From assembly GCA_045105235.1 (NCBI GenBank), contig JBGCDH010000076.1, positions 23,262-87,261 of the forward strand: a stretch of 64,000 nt of DNA. Reading direction: 5' to 3'. The stretch comes from GCA-2684655 sp045105235 (lineage in GTDB: Bacteria > Planctomycetota > UBA1135 > UBA2386). Below, one piece after another: positions 1-8,722 of this stretch (the stretch's first letter is position 1; every line of letters starts with the position of its first letter). The notes under the pieces were generated by a model, which did no database searches, was not told where the DNA came from, and saw only the letters and a program-made list of their open reading frames with translations. The position numbers and the translations under genes were made by a program.

Positions 1-1168
1 CCGTCGCCGCCATCGCGCCACGGTGGTCGGCATCACCGGCTCCTGCGGCAAGACCTCCGTCAAGGAATGGCTCGGCGCCGTGCTCGCCGAAGCGATGCCC
101 ACCGTGCGTTCTCCTGGCTCGTACAACAATCAGATTGGCGTGCCGCTGACGCTGTTTCAGCTTCGCCCGGAGACGCGCGCGGCGGTAGTCGAAATCGGCA
201 CCAACGCGCCCGGCGAAATTGCGCAGCTTGCCGACGTTGCGTGCCCCGACATCGGGATCGTGACCTGTGTGGCGCCGGCGCATCTCGAAGGCCTGGGCTC
301 GCTCGAAGGCGTGGCCCACGAGAAAGCCTCGCTGCCGGCGCGTTTGCCGAAGGGCGGCCTCTGCATTCTCAACGGCGACGACGCCGCGTGCCGCGCCATG
401 GCGCGCAACACCGACGCCCAAGTCGAGCTGGTCAGCGTGCACCGGGAAGCCGATTGGTTTGCGACCGACGTTCGCTTCCATGCGCTCGGCACGACGTTTT
501 TGCTGCGCGGAGAGCGACCGGTGACGCTGCCGCGCCTCGGCACCCACAACGTCTACAACGCGCTGTCGGTCATCGCCGCGGCGCACCGGCTTGGTGTGCC
601 CGAGGATGTTGTCCTGCATCGACTCGCATCCGTGCCTTCGGCCGCGCGCCGGCTGGAGCCCAAGATGGCGGGCGGCGTGACGATCTTTGACGACACCTAC
701 AACATGAATCCCGAATCGGCGCGCTCGGCGCTGCAGGCCTTGGCGGGCCTGTGTGCCGGTGGCGCGGCGGGCGCCTCGCAGCGCAAGGCCCGCACGGTGG
801 CCGTGTTCGGCGCAATGCTAGAGCTCGGCTCCGACAGCGAGGCGCTGCACCGCGAGCTGGGGCGGCAGGTCGTCGCGACGAAGCAGGATCGCTTGGTCTG
901 CGTCGGAACCGAAGCGGCGGCCATTGCCGCAGGTGCCGTCGCTGCGGGCATGCCCACGGCGAGCGTGCAGTGCGTCGCAGACGTGGCCGAAGCGCACGCG
1001 CTGCTACGAGACACGCTGGTCGAAGGCGACCGTGTGCTCTGCAAGGCGTCGCGCGGCATCGCGCTCGATCGCTTGGTGGATCGCCTGCAAAAAGACCTTG
1101 CCGCGCGCGAACTGCGCGTTGGCGAGGAAGCCGCAGGTTCGCCCGGGGACGGAGCTTCGATCGAATGA
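1..1168 (+). CDS. murF: MurF, UDP-MurNAc-tripeptide:D-Ala-D-Ala ligase (5' truncated by window edge)
   Basis: This enzyme adds D-Ala-D-Ala to UDP-MurNAc-tripeptide in the cytoplasm, the last soluble step of wall-precursor synthesis. The visible part opens at the ATP-binding loop (GITGSCGKTSVK) and contains the Mur-ligase motifs EIGTNAPGEI, HNVYNALSV and DDTYNMNPESA. In MurF about 100 residues of uridine-binding domain precede the GKT loop, and the reading frame is open to base 2, so the real start lies outside the window; the GTG at 23 is not the start. The gene ends in an ATGA overlap with mraY, indicating translational coupling. Family assignment is firm because the partner order (mraY, ftsW, murG, murC) is classical. 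Confidence 0.93.
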   Translation, partial: RRRHRATVVGITGSCGKTSVKEWLGAVLAEAMPTVRSPGSYNNQIGVPLTLFQLRPETRAAVVEIGTNAPGEIAQLADVACPDIGIVTCVAPAHLEGLGSLEGVAHEKASLPARLPKGGLCILNGDDAACRAMARNTDAQVELVSVHREADWFATDVRFHALGTTFLLRGERPVTLPRLGTHNVYNALSVIAAAHRLGVPEDVVLHRLASVPSAARRLEPKMAGGVTIFDDTYNMNPESARSALQALAGLCAGGAAGASQRKARTVAVFGAMLELGSDSEALHRELGRQVVATKQDRLVCVGTEAAAIAAGAVAAGMPTASVQCVADVAEAHALLRDTLVEGDRVLCKASRGIALDRLVDRLQKDLAARELRVGEEAAGSPGDGASIE

Positions 1169-2295
1169 TCTACTGGCTGGCGCCACACCTGTTCTCGGAA
1201 GATGTATGCCGACTGCTCGGCTACATCTCGGTGCGGGCTGGCGCCGCCGCGATTACCGCGTTTCTCATCGCAATCGTCTGCGGGCCGGCCGTCATTCGCT
1301 GGCTGTCGCGCCAAGGCGTTGGCGAGCGTGGCGATGGCACCGGCTCACAAACGCTCGAAGAGCTGCACAAGGACAAGGTCGGCACGCCGACCATGGGCGG
1401 CGTGTTCGTGATCGCCGCCATCTTGCTGTCCGGTGCGCTGTGGCTGCGTTTCGATGGCGCAAACCGCTACTCGCTGCCGGGGCTGGTGCTCGTGCTGGGC
1501 TTTGCAGCGGTTGGCTTTTGGGACGACTGGGTCAAGTTGCGCCAGGGTCAGCTTGGCGAAAAGAAGCGCGGCATCAGCAAGAGAGAAAAGCAGGGTGCGC
1601 TGACGATCGTGGCGCTGCTGATTGGCCTGTGGCTGCTCGGCCCGGCCATGCTGCAAAGCGACCTCGGCGGCCCGCATCTCTACGTGCCGTTTGCCAAGGA
1701 CTTCGCGCTCGATCTGAGCGCCTGGTGGGGGATCCCGTTTTTGCTGCTGGCCGTGCTCGTGCTGACCGGCGCGGCCAACGCCGTCAATCTTACCGATGGG
1801 CTCGACGGCCTCGCGGCGGGCTGCATCGCGACCTCCGCGATCGCCTACGCCGGCATCACGTATGCCGTCGGTCGCGTCGACTGGGCCGAGTATTTGCTTG
1901 TGCCGCATGTTGCCGGTGCCGGCGAGATGGCCGTCTTGATGGCGGCGCTGCTCGGCGGCGCGATGGGCTTTTTATGGTTCAATGCCGCGCCGGCGATGGT
2001 CTTCATGGGCGACGTCGGCAGTTTGGGGCTCGGCGGAGCGCTTGCCTACGCCGCGGTGATCAGCCGAACGGAGCTGGTATTGCTGGTTGTCGGTGGCGTC
2101 TTCGTTGTCGAGGCGCTGTCGGTGATCCTGCAGGTTGGCTCCTACAAGCTGCGCAAGAAGCGAGTGTTTCGCTGCGCGCCGCTGCACCATCACTTCCAGT
2201 TTGGCGGCATGCCGGAGACGCGCGTGGTCGCGCGCACCTGGATCGTCTCGGCGCTGCTCGCGATGTGCAGCCTGGTCCTGTTCAAGGTGCGTTGA
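1165..2295 (+). CDS. mraY: MraY, phospho-MurNAc-pentapeptide transferase
   Basis: Integral membrane enzyme that moves phospho-MurNAc-pentapeptide onto undecaprenyl phosphate to make lipid I. The 376-residue product has about ten hydrophobic segments and the family signatures HKDKVGTPTMGG, FWDDWVKL (catalytic Asp pair), NAVNLTDGLDGLAAG, FMGDVGSLGLGG and APLHHHFQ. The start was chosen at the ATG overlapping the murF stop (ATGA); the frame stays open upstream but that part only overlaps murF. Length is close to the usual 360. In most dcw clusters murD follows; here ftsW starts 3 bases later. Confidence 0.96.
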   Translation: MIYWLAPHLFSEDVCRLLGYISVRAGAAAITAFLIAIVCGPAVIRWLSRQGVGERGDGTGSQTLEELHKDKVGTPTMGGVFVIAAILLSGALWLRFDGANRYSLPGLVLVLGFAAVGFWDDWVKLRQGQLGEKKRGISKREKQGALTIVALLIGLWLLGPAMLQSDLGGPHLYVPFAKDFALDLSAWWGIPFLLLAVLVLTGAANAVNLTDGLDGLAAGCIATSAIAYAGITYAVGRVDWAEYLLVPHVAGAGEMAVLMAALLGGAMGFLWFNAAPAMVFMGDVGSLGLGGALAYAAVISRTELVLLVVGGVFVVEALSVILQVGSYKLRKKRVFRCAPLHHHFQFGGMPETRVVARTWIVSALLAMCSLVLFKVR

Positions 2296-2298
2296 CCG

Positions 2299-3480
2299 AT
2301 GTCGGCTGTTGCCAGGAAGCGTTCTCGCGGCATCGAAGCCGAAGAGCTTGAGCACCCGACCCGGGCGGCCGGCGTGCACGTGCGCGAACTCGATTGGCTG
2401 ATGCTGATCGTGATGGCGCTGTGCTGCCTCGGCTTGGCGATGGCGGTCTCCGTGCGCGGCGCCCAGCTCGACTACGGCGGTGCCATGCTGATCATGCGCA
2501 CCCAGGGCACCAAGCTGCTGTTTGGGCTGGTCGCGTTTTTGGTTGCTGCGCTGACGCCGATTCGCCTGATCCGGCGCGTCGCGATGCCGCTCTTTTTCTG
2601 CGCGGTCGCAGCTTGCCTGGTGCCGCGCCTGCTCGGTATGGGCAGCCACGGGGCGTGCCGCTGGATCGTCATCGGCAGCCAGCAGTTCCAGCCGGTCGAG
2701 CCGGCACGCTTCTTCCTGGTCTTGGCCGTGTCCTGGCTGCTGGCTCGAGCCGGCGGCTCGGGCCTGTCGGATTTTCGCCGCGGCTTCTTGCCGGCCATGG
2801 GGTGCGCGATGCTGCTGGCCGGTGCGCTGGCTCTCCAGCCCGACAACGGCAACGCGCTGCTGGCGGTGATGCTCGCCAGCTGCCTGGCGCTGGTGGCCGG
2901 CGTGCGCTTCCTGCACTTTGCGCCGATGGCCGTCGCTGGACTCGGCGTCATCATCTTTGCGGCGACCCGGCACAACTACGTGCGGACGCGCATTGACCAG
3001 CTCTTCAACACCGCGCCCGACTCGCAGGTTGGCCTCGGCCTGATCGCGGTCAGCAGCGGTGGATTCTTCGGCCGCGGGCTTGGCCAGGGCTGGATGAAGA
3101 TGAACTACGTGCCGGAAGCGCACAATGACTTCGTCTTCGCCATCATCGGCGAAGAGCTGGGGTTCTGTGGCTCGCTGTTCGTGCTCGGTAGCTACACGCT
3201 GTTTGGCTACGTCTGCTACCGATTGATCTGCTCCGTAAAGGATCCCTTTCTGCGCTACGTAGTCTGTGGGTATGCTCTGATGATCTGTATGCAGGCGGCC
3301 GTCAACCTACTCGTGGTCAGCGGGTGGGCGCCGGCCAAGGGCATCGACCTACCGTTCGTATCTACGGGCGGCACCAGTCTCGTTTTCTCTCTTGCGGCAG
3401 TCGGGCTGATTGGCAACGCGGTGCGAACCGATCGCGCCGGGGCCTTTCACACGATGGATGAGTCGCAGGCGTACGCGTGA
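2299..3480 (+). CDS. ftsW: FtsW/RodA-type SEDS peptidoglycan glycosyltransferase
   Basis: SEDS-family lipid II polymerase, 393 residues, with a ~30-residue cytoplasmic N-terminus and about ten membrane segments. Family landmarks are QPDNGNALL, the catalytic-Asp region VPEAHNDFVFAIIGEELG (normally PExHTDFIF; Thr is Asn here but the Asp is kept) and the C-terminal KGIDLPFVSTGGTS. Position in a mur cluster between mraY and murG argues for FtsW rather than RodA. FtsW usually works with a class B PBP and the FtsZ ring; no ftsZ is in this window, so a divisome role is inferred from context only. Confidence 0.9.
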   Translation: MSAVARKRSRGIEAEELEHPTRAAGVHVRELDWLMLIVMALCCLGLAMAVSVRGAQLDYGGAMLIMRTQGTKLLFGLVAFLVAALTPIRLIRRVAMPLFFCAVAACLVPRLLGMGSHGACRWIVIGSQQFQPVEPARFFLVLAVSWLLARAGGSGLSDFRRGFLPAMGCAMLLAGALALQPDNGNALLAVMLASCLALVAGVRFLHFAPMAVAGLGVIIFAATRHNYVRTRIDQLFNTAPDSQVGLGLIAVSSGGFFGRGLGQGWMKMNYVPEAHNDFVFAIIGEELGFCGSLFVLGSYTLFGYVCYRLICSVKDPFLRYVVCGYALMICMQAAVNLLVVSGWAPAKGIDLPFVSTGGTSLVFSLAAVGLIGNAVRTDRAGAFHTMDESQAYA

Positions 3481-3549
3481 CGCGTCTATCCGTGATCTGC
3501 ACATCATCAATGAGTAGGTCCGTGCTAGTGGGTCGAAGGCAGGCTAGGT

Positions 3550-3615
3550 CCGGTCGTCGGATACCGACCGGTCAGGATTGTGATCGGGTGTCGGCAGGTG
3601 CTGCCGTCCCCTTTT
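3550..3615 (+). terminator. Two hairpins after ftsW, second terminator-like
   Basis: The gap between ftsW and the LysM gene holds a 7-bp stem (CCGGTCG at 3550-3556 with CGACCGG at 3565-3571) and then a 6-bp stem (CGGCAG 3592-3597, CTGCCG 3601-3606) followed by TCCCCTTTT. The second looks like a weak intrinsic terminator or attenuator splitting the mur cluster. The stems are seen directly; function is inference. Confidence 0.45.
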
Positions 3616-3694
3616 ATGTTTACGCGGTTCGCTCGCTCTTTCGCGCGCGACGACAAGCTGGTTTCCCGCGCTCGGCGCGGGCTTTGAGGGTGTG

Positions 3695-4510
3695 ATGGGT
3701 CAACTCGAGAAATACGGCCTCTACGTTTTGTGTTTGGTGATCTTCCTGATCCTCGGTGTGACGATCTGGCCGGGCGACAGCGTTCGGGATCCCGGTCAGC
3801 AGCGCGAAGCCGTCAAGCGTCATGAGACGGCGTTGAGCGGCGTGCAGCAGAGCCCCAGCCCGGGTGGCGTCCCTGCGAGCGGTCGTGGTTCGACCGTGGG
3901 AAATGGCGGCGCGTCGCTAGCCGGCCTCCAGCTGTCGGAGCTGCTCGAGTCGCCGCCACGTCCCAAGCCGATGCCAGATCAAGTGCCGCCGGCCGGACAG
4001 CCTCAGTTGGGTCAGCTTCCGCCAGGGCAAGCGTCCCCGGCCGCAGTCGTGCCGGCGTCGAGCCGTCGGCAGGGCTCCGAAGCGGCTCCGCCGGCAGCGA
4101 GCGCGCCGGCATCGTCGACGACCTACACGGTGCGTCGCGGCGACACGCTGAGCGAGATCTCGTCGCGCCAGCTAGGCAGCGTTCGCTACATGAAGGCGAT
4201 TCGTGACCTCAACCCAGCTCTGAACCCGAACCGCCTCAAGGTTGGCGCCAAGATCCTGCTGCCGGCGCGCTCGGCGCTCGCGGGCGGCGCGGCTTCCGGC
4301 GGCTCCTCGAACTCCGGCAAGAAGGGCGATGCCTTCCAGCGCGCGGGAGCCTACCGCAGCTATGTGATCGTGCGCGGCGATACACTGGAACGCATCGCAC
4401 GCGTGCAGCTGGGCTCGACGGGCCGCGTAGGCGACATCAAGCGCCTCAATCCCGAGGTCAACCCACGGCGCCTGCGTCCGGGCAAAAAGCTGAAGCTGCC
4501 CGTCCGGTAG
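3695..4510 (+). CDS. Membrane-anchored protein with two LysM domains
   Basis: The 271-residue product has one N-terminal membrane segment (about residues 8-25: YGLYVLCLVIFLILGVTIW), a Pro/Gly/Ser-rich linker of about 115 residues, and two LysM peptidoglycan-binding domains (about 143-192, starting YTVRRGDTLSEIS; and 221-271, starting YVIVRGDTLERIA). No catalytic domain is present, so it is probably a wall-binding factor facing the periplasm. ATG 3695 was preferred over GTG 3692 because GAGGG lies four bases upstream. It sits between ftsW and murG, nine bases before the latter, which ties it to wall synthesis. Precise role unknown. Confidence 0.85.
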   Translation: MGQLEKYGLYVLCLVIFLILGVTIWPGDSVRDPGQQREAVKRHETALSGVQQSPSPGGVPASGRGSTVGNGGASLAGLQLSELLESPPRPKPMPDQVPPAGQPQLGQLPPGQASPAAVVPASSRRQGSEAAPPAASAPASSTTYTVRRGDTLSEISSRQLGSVRYMKAIRDLNPALNPNRLKVGAKILLPARSALAGGAASGGSSNSGKKGDAFQRAGAYRSYVIVRGDTLERIARVQLGSTGRVGDIKRLNPEVNPRRLRPGKKLKLPVR

Positions 4511-4518
4511 TTTTCGCC

Positions 4519-5724
4519 GTGCCCGTCGATACGAACCAGGTTGTCGCGTCGGAGCGACAGCGCATCGCGCTGGTCAGCGGTGGCACCGGTGGGCATCTCA
4601 TGCCCGCGCTGGCGCTGGCGCGAGCCATGCCGAGTCACGACTTCGATCCGCTGCTGCTGATCGAAGGGCGCGAAGTCGAACGCGAGCTTGTGCGGCGCGA
4701 GCTTCCCGATCTCGAAGCGCATGAAGTGCAGCGCGCCGGCGGCACTGCTGGCCTGCCGCTCTGGCTTGGCCGCACAACGATGCGTGCCCGGCGGCTGCTG
4801 CGCGACAAGTCGGTGTCCGCCGTGCTGAGCACAGGTGGTCGGGCTTCGCTGCCGATTGCGCTCGCCGCCAAACAGCTGCGCGTCCCGCTGTTCTTGCTGG
4901 AGCAAAACGCCGTGGTTGGCCGGGCCAATCGCTGGCTCCTGCCGCTGGCTCGGCGCATGTTTACGGGCTTGCCCGCCTCATCGCCTGCTGCCGCAAAAGA
5001 CGTGCGCAAAGCCGCGCGGTCGACCTACACGGGGACACCGCTCCGAGCTGGCTTTGGCCATATCGAAGCGGGCGATGCGCGCCGTTCGCTGGGCCTTGCT
5101 GCGGATGTGCCGGTTGTCTTGATCACCGGCGGAAGCCAGGGTGCGCGTGCGCTCAACGAGTGCGTGCCGCATGCGGTGCTGGCCGCGGGCCGACGCGTTC
5201 AGGTCGTGCACTTGTCCGGCCTCGGTAACGAGACGGCGGTGCGGCAGCGCTATGCGGAAGTAGCTCACGACACCGTCGCAACGGTTCGTCCGGTCGCGGC
5301 CGATATGGATCGTCTGTTTGCTGCTGCAGATCTCGTTGTGTGTCGCGGCGGCGGCACGACGGTGGCGGAGCTGATGGCTGTTGGCCGCGCCGCCGTGATC
5401 CTGCCGTATCCGCACCACAAGGACCGTCAGCAGTTTTGGAACGCGCGCGTGCTCGAGCAGCGTGGCGCGGCGATGGTCCTGGAAGAGGGCCACGCCGACC
5501 TTGCTGCGTCGCTTGCCGCCGTGCTGCGCGACCTGCTGAGCAGCCCGGATCGCCTCGCCGCCATGGGCGATGCTGCGCGAACGCTGCGCCGACTGGATGC
5601 CGCCGATGCGATTCTCCGCGGCATGCAGGAGGAGCTGCGCGACGGCGGGCCGGGCAAGCTGGGCGCGCGCTGGGATCGCGGCCTGCCGCGCCCGCGCGAA
5701 GACGCACGTGGAGGAGCCGCATGA
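4519..5724 (+). CDS. murG: MurG, UDP-GlcNAc:lipid I GlcNAc transferase
   Basis: Peripheral inner-membrane GT28 glycosyltransferase that converts lipid I to lipid II. The 401-residue product carries the N-terminal GGTGGHLMPALALA loop, EQNAVVGRANR, the UDP-GlcNAc motif ITGGSQGARALNE and the C-terminal CRGGGTTVAELMAVGRAAV segment. Translation starts at GTG; the frame begins nine bases after the LysM gene. The stop overlaps the murC start (ATGA). The C-terminus runs about 40 residues beyond the family norm and is Arg/Gly-rich. Confidence 0.95.
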   Translation: MPVDTNQVVASERQRIALVSGGTGGHLMPALALARAMPSHDFDPLLLIEGREVERELVRRELPDLEAHEVQRAGGTAGLPLWLGRTTMRARRLLRDKSVSAVLSTGGRASLPIALAAKQLRVPLFLLEQNAVVGRANRWLLPLARRMFTGLPASSPAAAKDVRKAARSTYTGTPLRAGFGHIEAGDARRSLGLAADVPVVLITGGSQGARALNECVPHAVLAAGRRVQVVHLSGLGNETAVRQRYAEVAHDTVATVRPVAADMDRLFAAADLVVCRGGGTTVAELMAVGRAAVILPYPHHKDRQQFWNARVLEQRGAAMVLEEGHADLAASLAAVLRDLLSSPDRLAAMGDAARTLRRLDAADAILRGMQEELRDGGPGKLGARWDRGLPRPREDARGGAA

Positions 5725-7160
5725 CCTCGACCGACGAACCCCAAAACGCACTCGATGCCAGGCTTCAAGAAGGCATCCCCGGCACGAGCTTCGTCTCGCG
5801 CCGGTTCCATTTTGTTGGTGTGGGGGGCTCGGGGATGAGCGGCCTTGCCCGACTTCTCGGCGGCATTGGCGCGGTTGTAACTGGTAGCGATTCGACCGGC
5901 AGCTCGGTGGTCTCGGGCCTCACCGACGACGGCCACGACGTCTGGGTTGGATGCCATCCCGAGCGGGTGCACGGCGAAGGCGGTTACGTCATCCGCAGCG
6001 CGGCCGTGCCGCTGTCGGATCCCGAAGTGCAGCAATGCGTCCGGCAGGGCTTCACGTCGCTCCTGTATGCCGAAGCGGTGGGGCGACTTAGCGAAGGTCG
6101 CCGCACGCTGGCCATCGGCGGCACGCACGGCAAGACGTCGACGACGGGTCTGACGGTCGCTGCCCTGCGTGGCGCCGGCTTGGACCCTTCCCACCTGATT
6201 GGCGGCGAGGTGCCAGAGCTCGGCGGCAATGGCTACGGCGGACGCGGCCAGGGCTTCGTGGTCGAGGCCTGCGAGTTCAACCGCAGCTTCCACAACCTGC
6301 GGCCGTTTGGTGCGGCGATCCTCAACCTGGACCACGACCACTTCGACTGCTATCCATCGACCGACCTGCTGATCGAGGCCTTCGCAGGCTATCTCGGCCG
6401 GGTGCGCCCGGGCGGCACCGCGCTGGTCGAGGAGGCCGTGCCAAAGGCGGTGCTGCACAGCCTGCGCAGCGATGTCGAAATCCTCACGGTCGGCTCAGGG
6501 CTCTGGGCGGATATCCGCGCCGTCGATGTGCGCGATCGCCTCGGCTGCTTCTCGTTTGATCCGGTTGTTCAAGGCGAACGGCTGCCGCGCGTCACCATGT
6601 CGATGGCCGGCCGCCACAACATGGTCAACGCGATGTTCGCGCTCGGGCTGGCGCATATTGCCGGCGCCGACATGCCGGGTGCGTGCGAGGGGATCAGCTC
6701 CTTCGGTGGCGTCCGGCGTCGCTTTGAAGTGCACGAAGGCAAGGCGGGGGGCGGCGTCTTGGTCAACGACTATGCGCACCACCCCGCGGAGATTCGTGCC
6801 GTCGTGCAGACGGCGCGGCGACGGTTCCCGGACCGACGGCTGGTGGTTGCGTTCCAGCCGCATCAGTTTCAGCGCACGCTGTTCTTGTTGGATGACTTCG
6901 CGAAGGCGCTGGCAGAGGCCGATTCGGTGCTCGTCGTCGAAATCTACGGCGCGCGCGAAAGTGACGAGATCATGTCGTCGGTGAGTGCTGGTGATCTCGT
7001 TGCCGGCGTGCGCGAGCGCGGGACGTCGGCTCACTACGCCGGTGCCGTTGCCGACCTCGAAGACTGCGTGCTCGAGCACGCCGAGCCGGGCGATGCCGTC
7101 ATGGTCTTGGGCGCAGGGGACATCGACCGAGCGGTTGGAGGCATTGTTGACCGAATCTAA
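5721..7160 (+). CDS. murC: MurC, UDP-MurNAc:L-alanine ligase
   Basis: Cytoplasmic Mur ligase that adds the first stem-peptide residue. Of 479 residues, the N-terminal Rossmann domain has GVGGSGMSGLARLL, the ATP loop is GGTHGKTSTT, and later motifs include CEFNRSF, LDHDHFDCY, GRHNMVNA and DYAHHPAEI. The start is the ATG overlapping the murG stop; the open frame further upstream only shadows murG. Length matches MurC (about 460-490) and the motif set separates it from MurD/E/F. Confidence 0.95.
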   Translation: MTSTDEPQNALDARLQEGIPGTSFVSRRFHFVGVGGSGMSGLARLLGGIGAVVTGSDSTGSSVVSGLTDDGHDVWVGCHPERVHGEGGYVIRSAAVPLSDPEVQQCVRQGFTSLLYAEAVGRLSEGRRTLAIGGTHGKTSTTGLTVAALRGAGLDPSHLIGGEVPELGGNGYGGRGQGFVVEACEFNRSFHNLRPFGAAILNLDHDHFDCYPSTDLLIEAFAGYLGRVRPGGTALVEEAVPKAVLHSLRSDVEILTVGSGLWADIRAVDVRDRLGCFSFDPVVQGERLPRVTMSMAGRHNMVNAMFALGLAHIAGADMPGACEGISSFGGVRRRFEVHEGKAGGGVLVNDYAHHPAEIRAVVQTARRRFPDRRLVVAFQPHQFQRTLFLLDDFAKALAEADSVLVVEIYGARESDEIMSSVSAGDLVAGVRERGTSAHYAGAVADLEDCVLEHAEPGDAVMVLGAGDIDRAVGGIVDRI

Positions 7161-8133
7161 GCCGCTTGTTCCGAGTATCGCCGCGGCGCAGTGCCACGGC
7201 TCGCCGTTGGCAGCCGAGCTGGACGCGTCGCTCGGCAGCGCGCTGCAGAGTATGCAGGGCGCCGTGCATCGCGGGTTCGTGCTGGCTCCGCAGATGCATT
7301 TGCGCATCGGTGGCGCCGCGGATTGGTTTGTCGAGCCGTTTGACGAAGCCGACGTGCAGCTGATTGTTCGCACGTGTCGCGAGCTCGGCATTCCGCTGCA
7401 CATCCTCGGAGGCGGCAGCAACGTCGTGGTGGCGGACGCGGGTGTGCGCGGTGTCGTCATGTATCTCGGCCACCTCAACCGTCTCGCCCGTGCCGACAAT
7501 CGCATCACGGTCGGTGCCGGTGCGACCCTGCCGAGCGTCCTGCGGGCGACGAAAGACGCCGGTTTGGCGGGGCTCGAAAAGCTCACCGGGATCCCGGCCG
7601 AAGTCGGTGGCGCGGTCGCGATGAACGCGGGCACACGAGTCGGCGAGACCTTCGAATACTTGACGTCGATCACGGTGGTGGACGCCAACGGCCAGCTTGC
7701 CGTGCGCGCGCGGCAGGATCTATCGCCGAGCTATCGCCACGGCAATCTCGGCGAAGCGGTGGTCGTGCAGGCGACGTTTGAGCTGGAACCCGATGATCCG
7801 GATGCGATCTTCGAACGCTTTCGCGAGTCGTTGCAGGCCCGCAATGCGAGCCAGCCGGTGACGCAGCGCAGCGTTGGCTGCGTATTTCAAAACCCGGCTG
7901 GTGATGCGGCGGGTCGACTGATCGAAGCGGCTGGCTGCAAGGGCCTCGCGGTTGGCGGCGTGCGCGTTTCCGACAAGCATGCAAACTACTTCGTCAAGAC
8001 CGATGATAGCGGCTCGGCAGGCGACTTCGTCCGCTTGATGCACGAGGTTGCCGGGCGCGTTCGCGACAAGTTTGCCGTCGCGCTCGAGCCCGAAGTGAAG
8101 TTTTGGGGGTTCGCGGAGGGCGAGAACTCCTGA
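7147..8133 (+). CDS. murB: MurB, UDP-N-acetylenolpyruvoylglucosamine reductase (TTG start)
   Basis: FAD enzyme that reduces UDP-GlcNAc-enolpyruvate to UDP-MurNAc. The product (328 residues) has the FAD-binding LGGGSNVVVAD, GIPAEVGGAVAMNAG, the YRHGN segment and the C-terminal EPEVKFWG. TTG 7147 is chosen because GGAGG (7137-7141) sits five bases upstream and the protein then starts just before the conserved fold; this overlaps murC by 14 bases. The proton-donor loop reads SVGCVFQNP, with Cys where the classical motif has Ser (GSxFKNP). The short type-II form is suggested by the overall length. Confidence 0.92.
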   Translation: MTESKPLVPSIAAAQCHGSPLAAELDASLGSALQSMQGAVHRGFVLAPQMHLRIGGAADWFVEPFDEADVQLIVRTCRELGIPLHILGGGSNVVVADAGVRGVVMYLGHLNRLARADNRITVGAGATLPSVLRATKDAGLAGLEKLTGIPAEVGGAVAMNAGTRVGETFEYLTSITVVDANGQLAVRARQDLSPSYRHGNLGEAVVVQATFELEPDDPDAIFERFRESLQARNASQPVTQRSVGCVFQNPAGDAAGRLIEAAGCKGLAVGGVRVSDKHANYFVKTDDSGSAGDFVRLMHEVAGRVRDKFAVALEPEVKFWGFAEGENS

Positions 8134-8153
8134 ACGCGACTCTTGAGCAGAAC

Positions 8154-8178
8154 GCTCGGGCACGCTGGATGCCCGGGC
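8154..8178 (+). terminator. GC-rich hairpin after murB
   Basis: GCTCGGGCA (8154-8162) pairs with TGCCCGGGC (8170-8178), with one G-T pair and a seven-base loop. No T-run follows, so it may be a transcript-end stabiliser or a Rho-type site rather than a classical terminator. Confidence 0.35.
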
Positions 8179-8296
8179 GGCGGTTCCAGGGTTTGTCCTA
8201 AGTAGGCAGAGGCTCGCTTTCGGACGTTCTTGAATACTTCGAGCGGACGGGCCGCGGCGAAGTCGATACAGTGTCATCAACGAGGTAGATAGACGC

Positions 8297-8722
8297 ATGA
8301 GTGGAGACGAAGAAATCCGCATCGAGTTCAAAGGCCGCCATGACCACATCACCGAGCGCATGCAGGAGCACGCGACCAAGAAGCTGCAGAAGCTCGGTCG
8401 CTTTGGTCACGCGCTGACTCGGGTTGAGGTGGTAGCCGATCACGCGCACGAGAATCCCGAGGTGGAGCTGCTTGTGCACCGCACCAAGGGCGCGCCGCTC
8501 GTCGCCAAGGAGCGCGGCACGTCGTTCTCCGGCACGATCGACCTGCTCGTCGACAAGATGGAGGCGCAGCTGCGCAAGCAAAAGGAGAAGATGACCGACC
8601 ACAAGTTCCCCGATGCGAAGGAGGAGCGGGCCCGTGCCGCGGCTGCCTTGGACGAGGGGCGAGAAGGCACCGGCGAAGACGAGACGTACGAAGAAGCTGT
8701 GCGCAAGTCGCTGGACAGTTGA
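8297..8722 (+). CDS. hpf: Ribosome hibernation-promoting factor (short HPF / YfiA type)
   Basis: A 141-residue protein of the RaiA/HPF family. The fold runs from EIRIEFKGRHDHITERMQEH through the basic helix HATKKLQKLGRF to the DLLVDKMEAQLRKQKEK helix. It lacks the ~60-residue C-terminal dimerisation domain of long HPF; instead it has an acidic tail. HPF binds the 30S decoding region and stores ribosomes in slow growth. It lies ahead of EIIA and HPr genes, similar to the rpoN-hpf-ptsN-ptsO neighbourhood of proteobacteria, though rpoN is not here. Confidence 0.9.
   Translation: MSGDEEIRIEFKGRHDHITERMQEHATKKLQKLGRFGHALTRVEVVADHAHENPEVELLVHRTKGAPLVAKERGTSFSGTIDLLVDKMEAQLRKQKEKMTDHKFPDAKEERARAAAALDEGREGTGEDETYEEAVRKSLDS

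Noticed and set aside
3477..3695. Short plus-strand frame overlapping the ftsW stop
   Set aside because: Cys/Arg/Ser-rich composition, no family pattern, and the interval is better explained by two hairpins.
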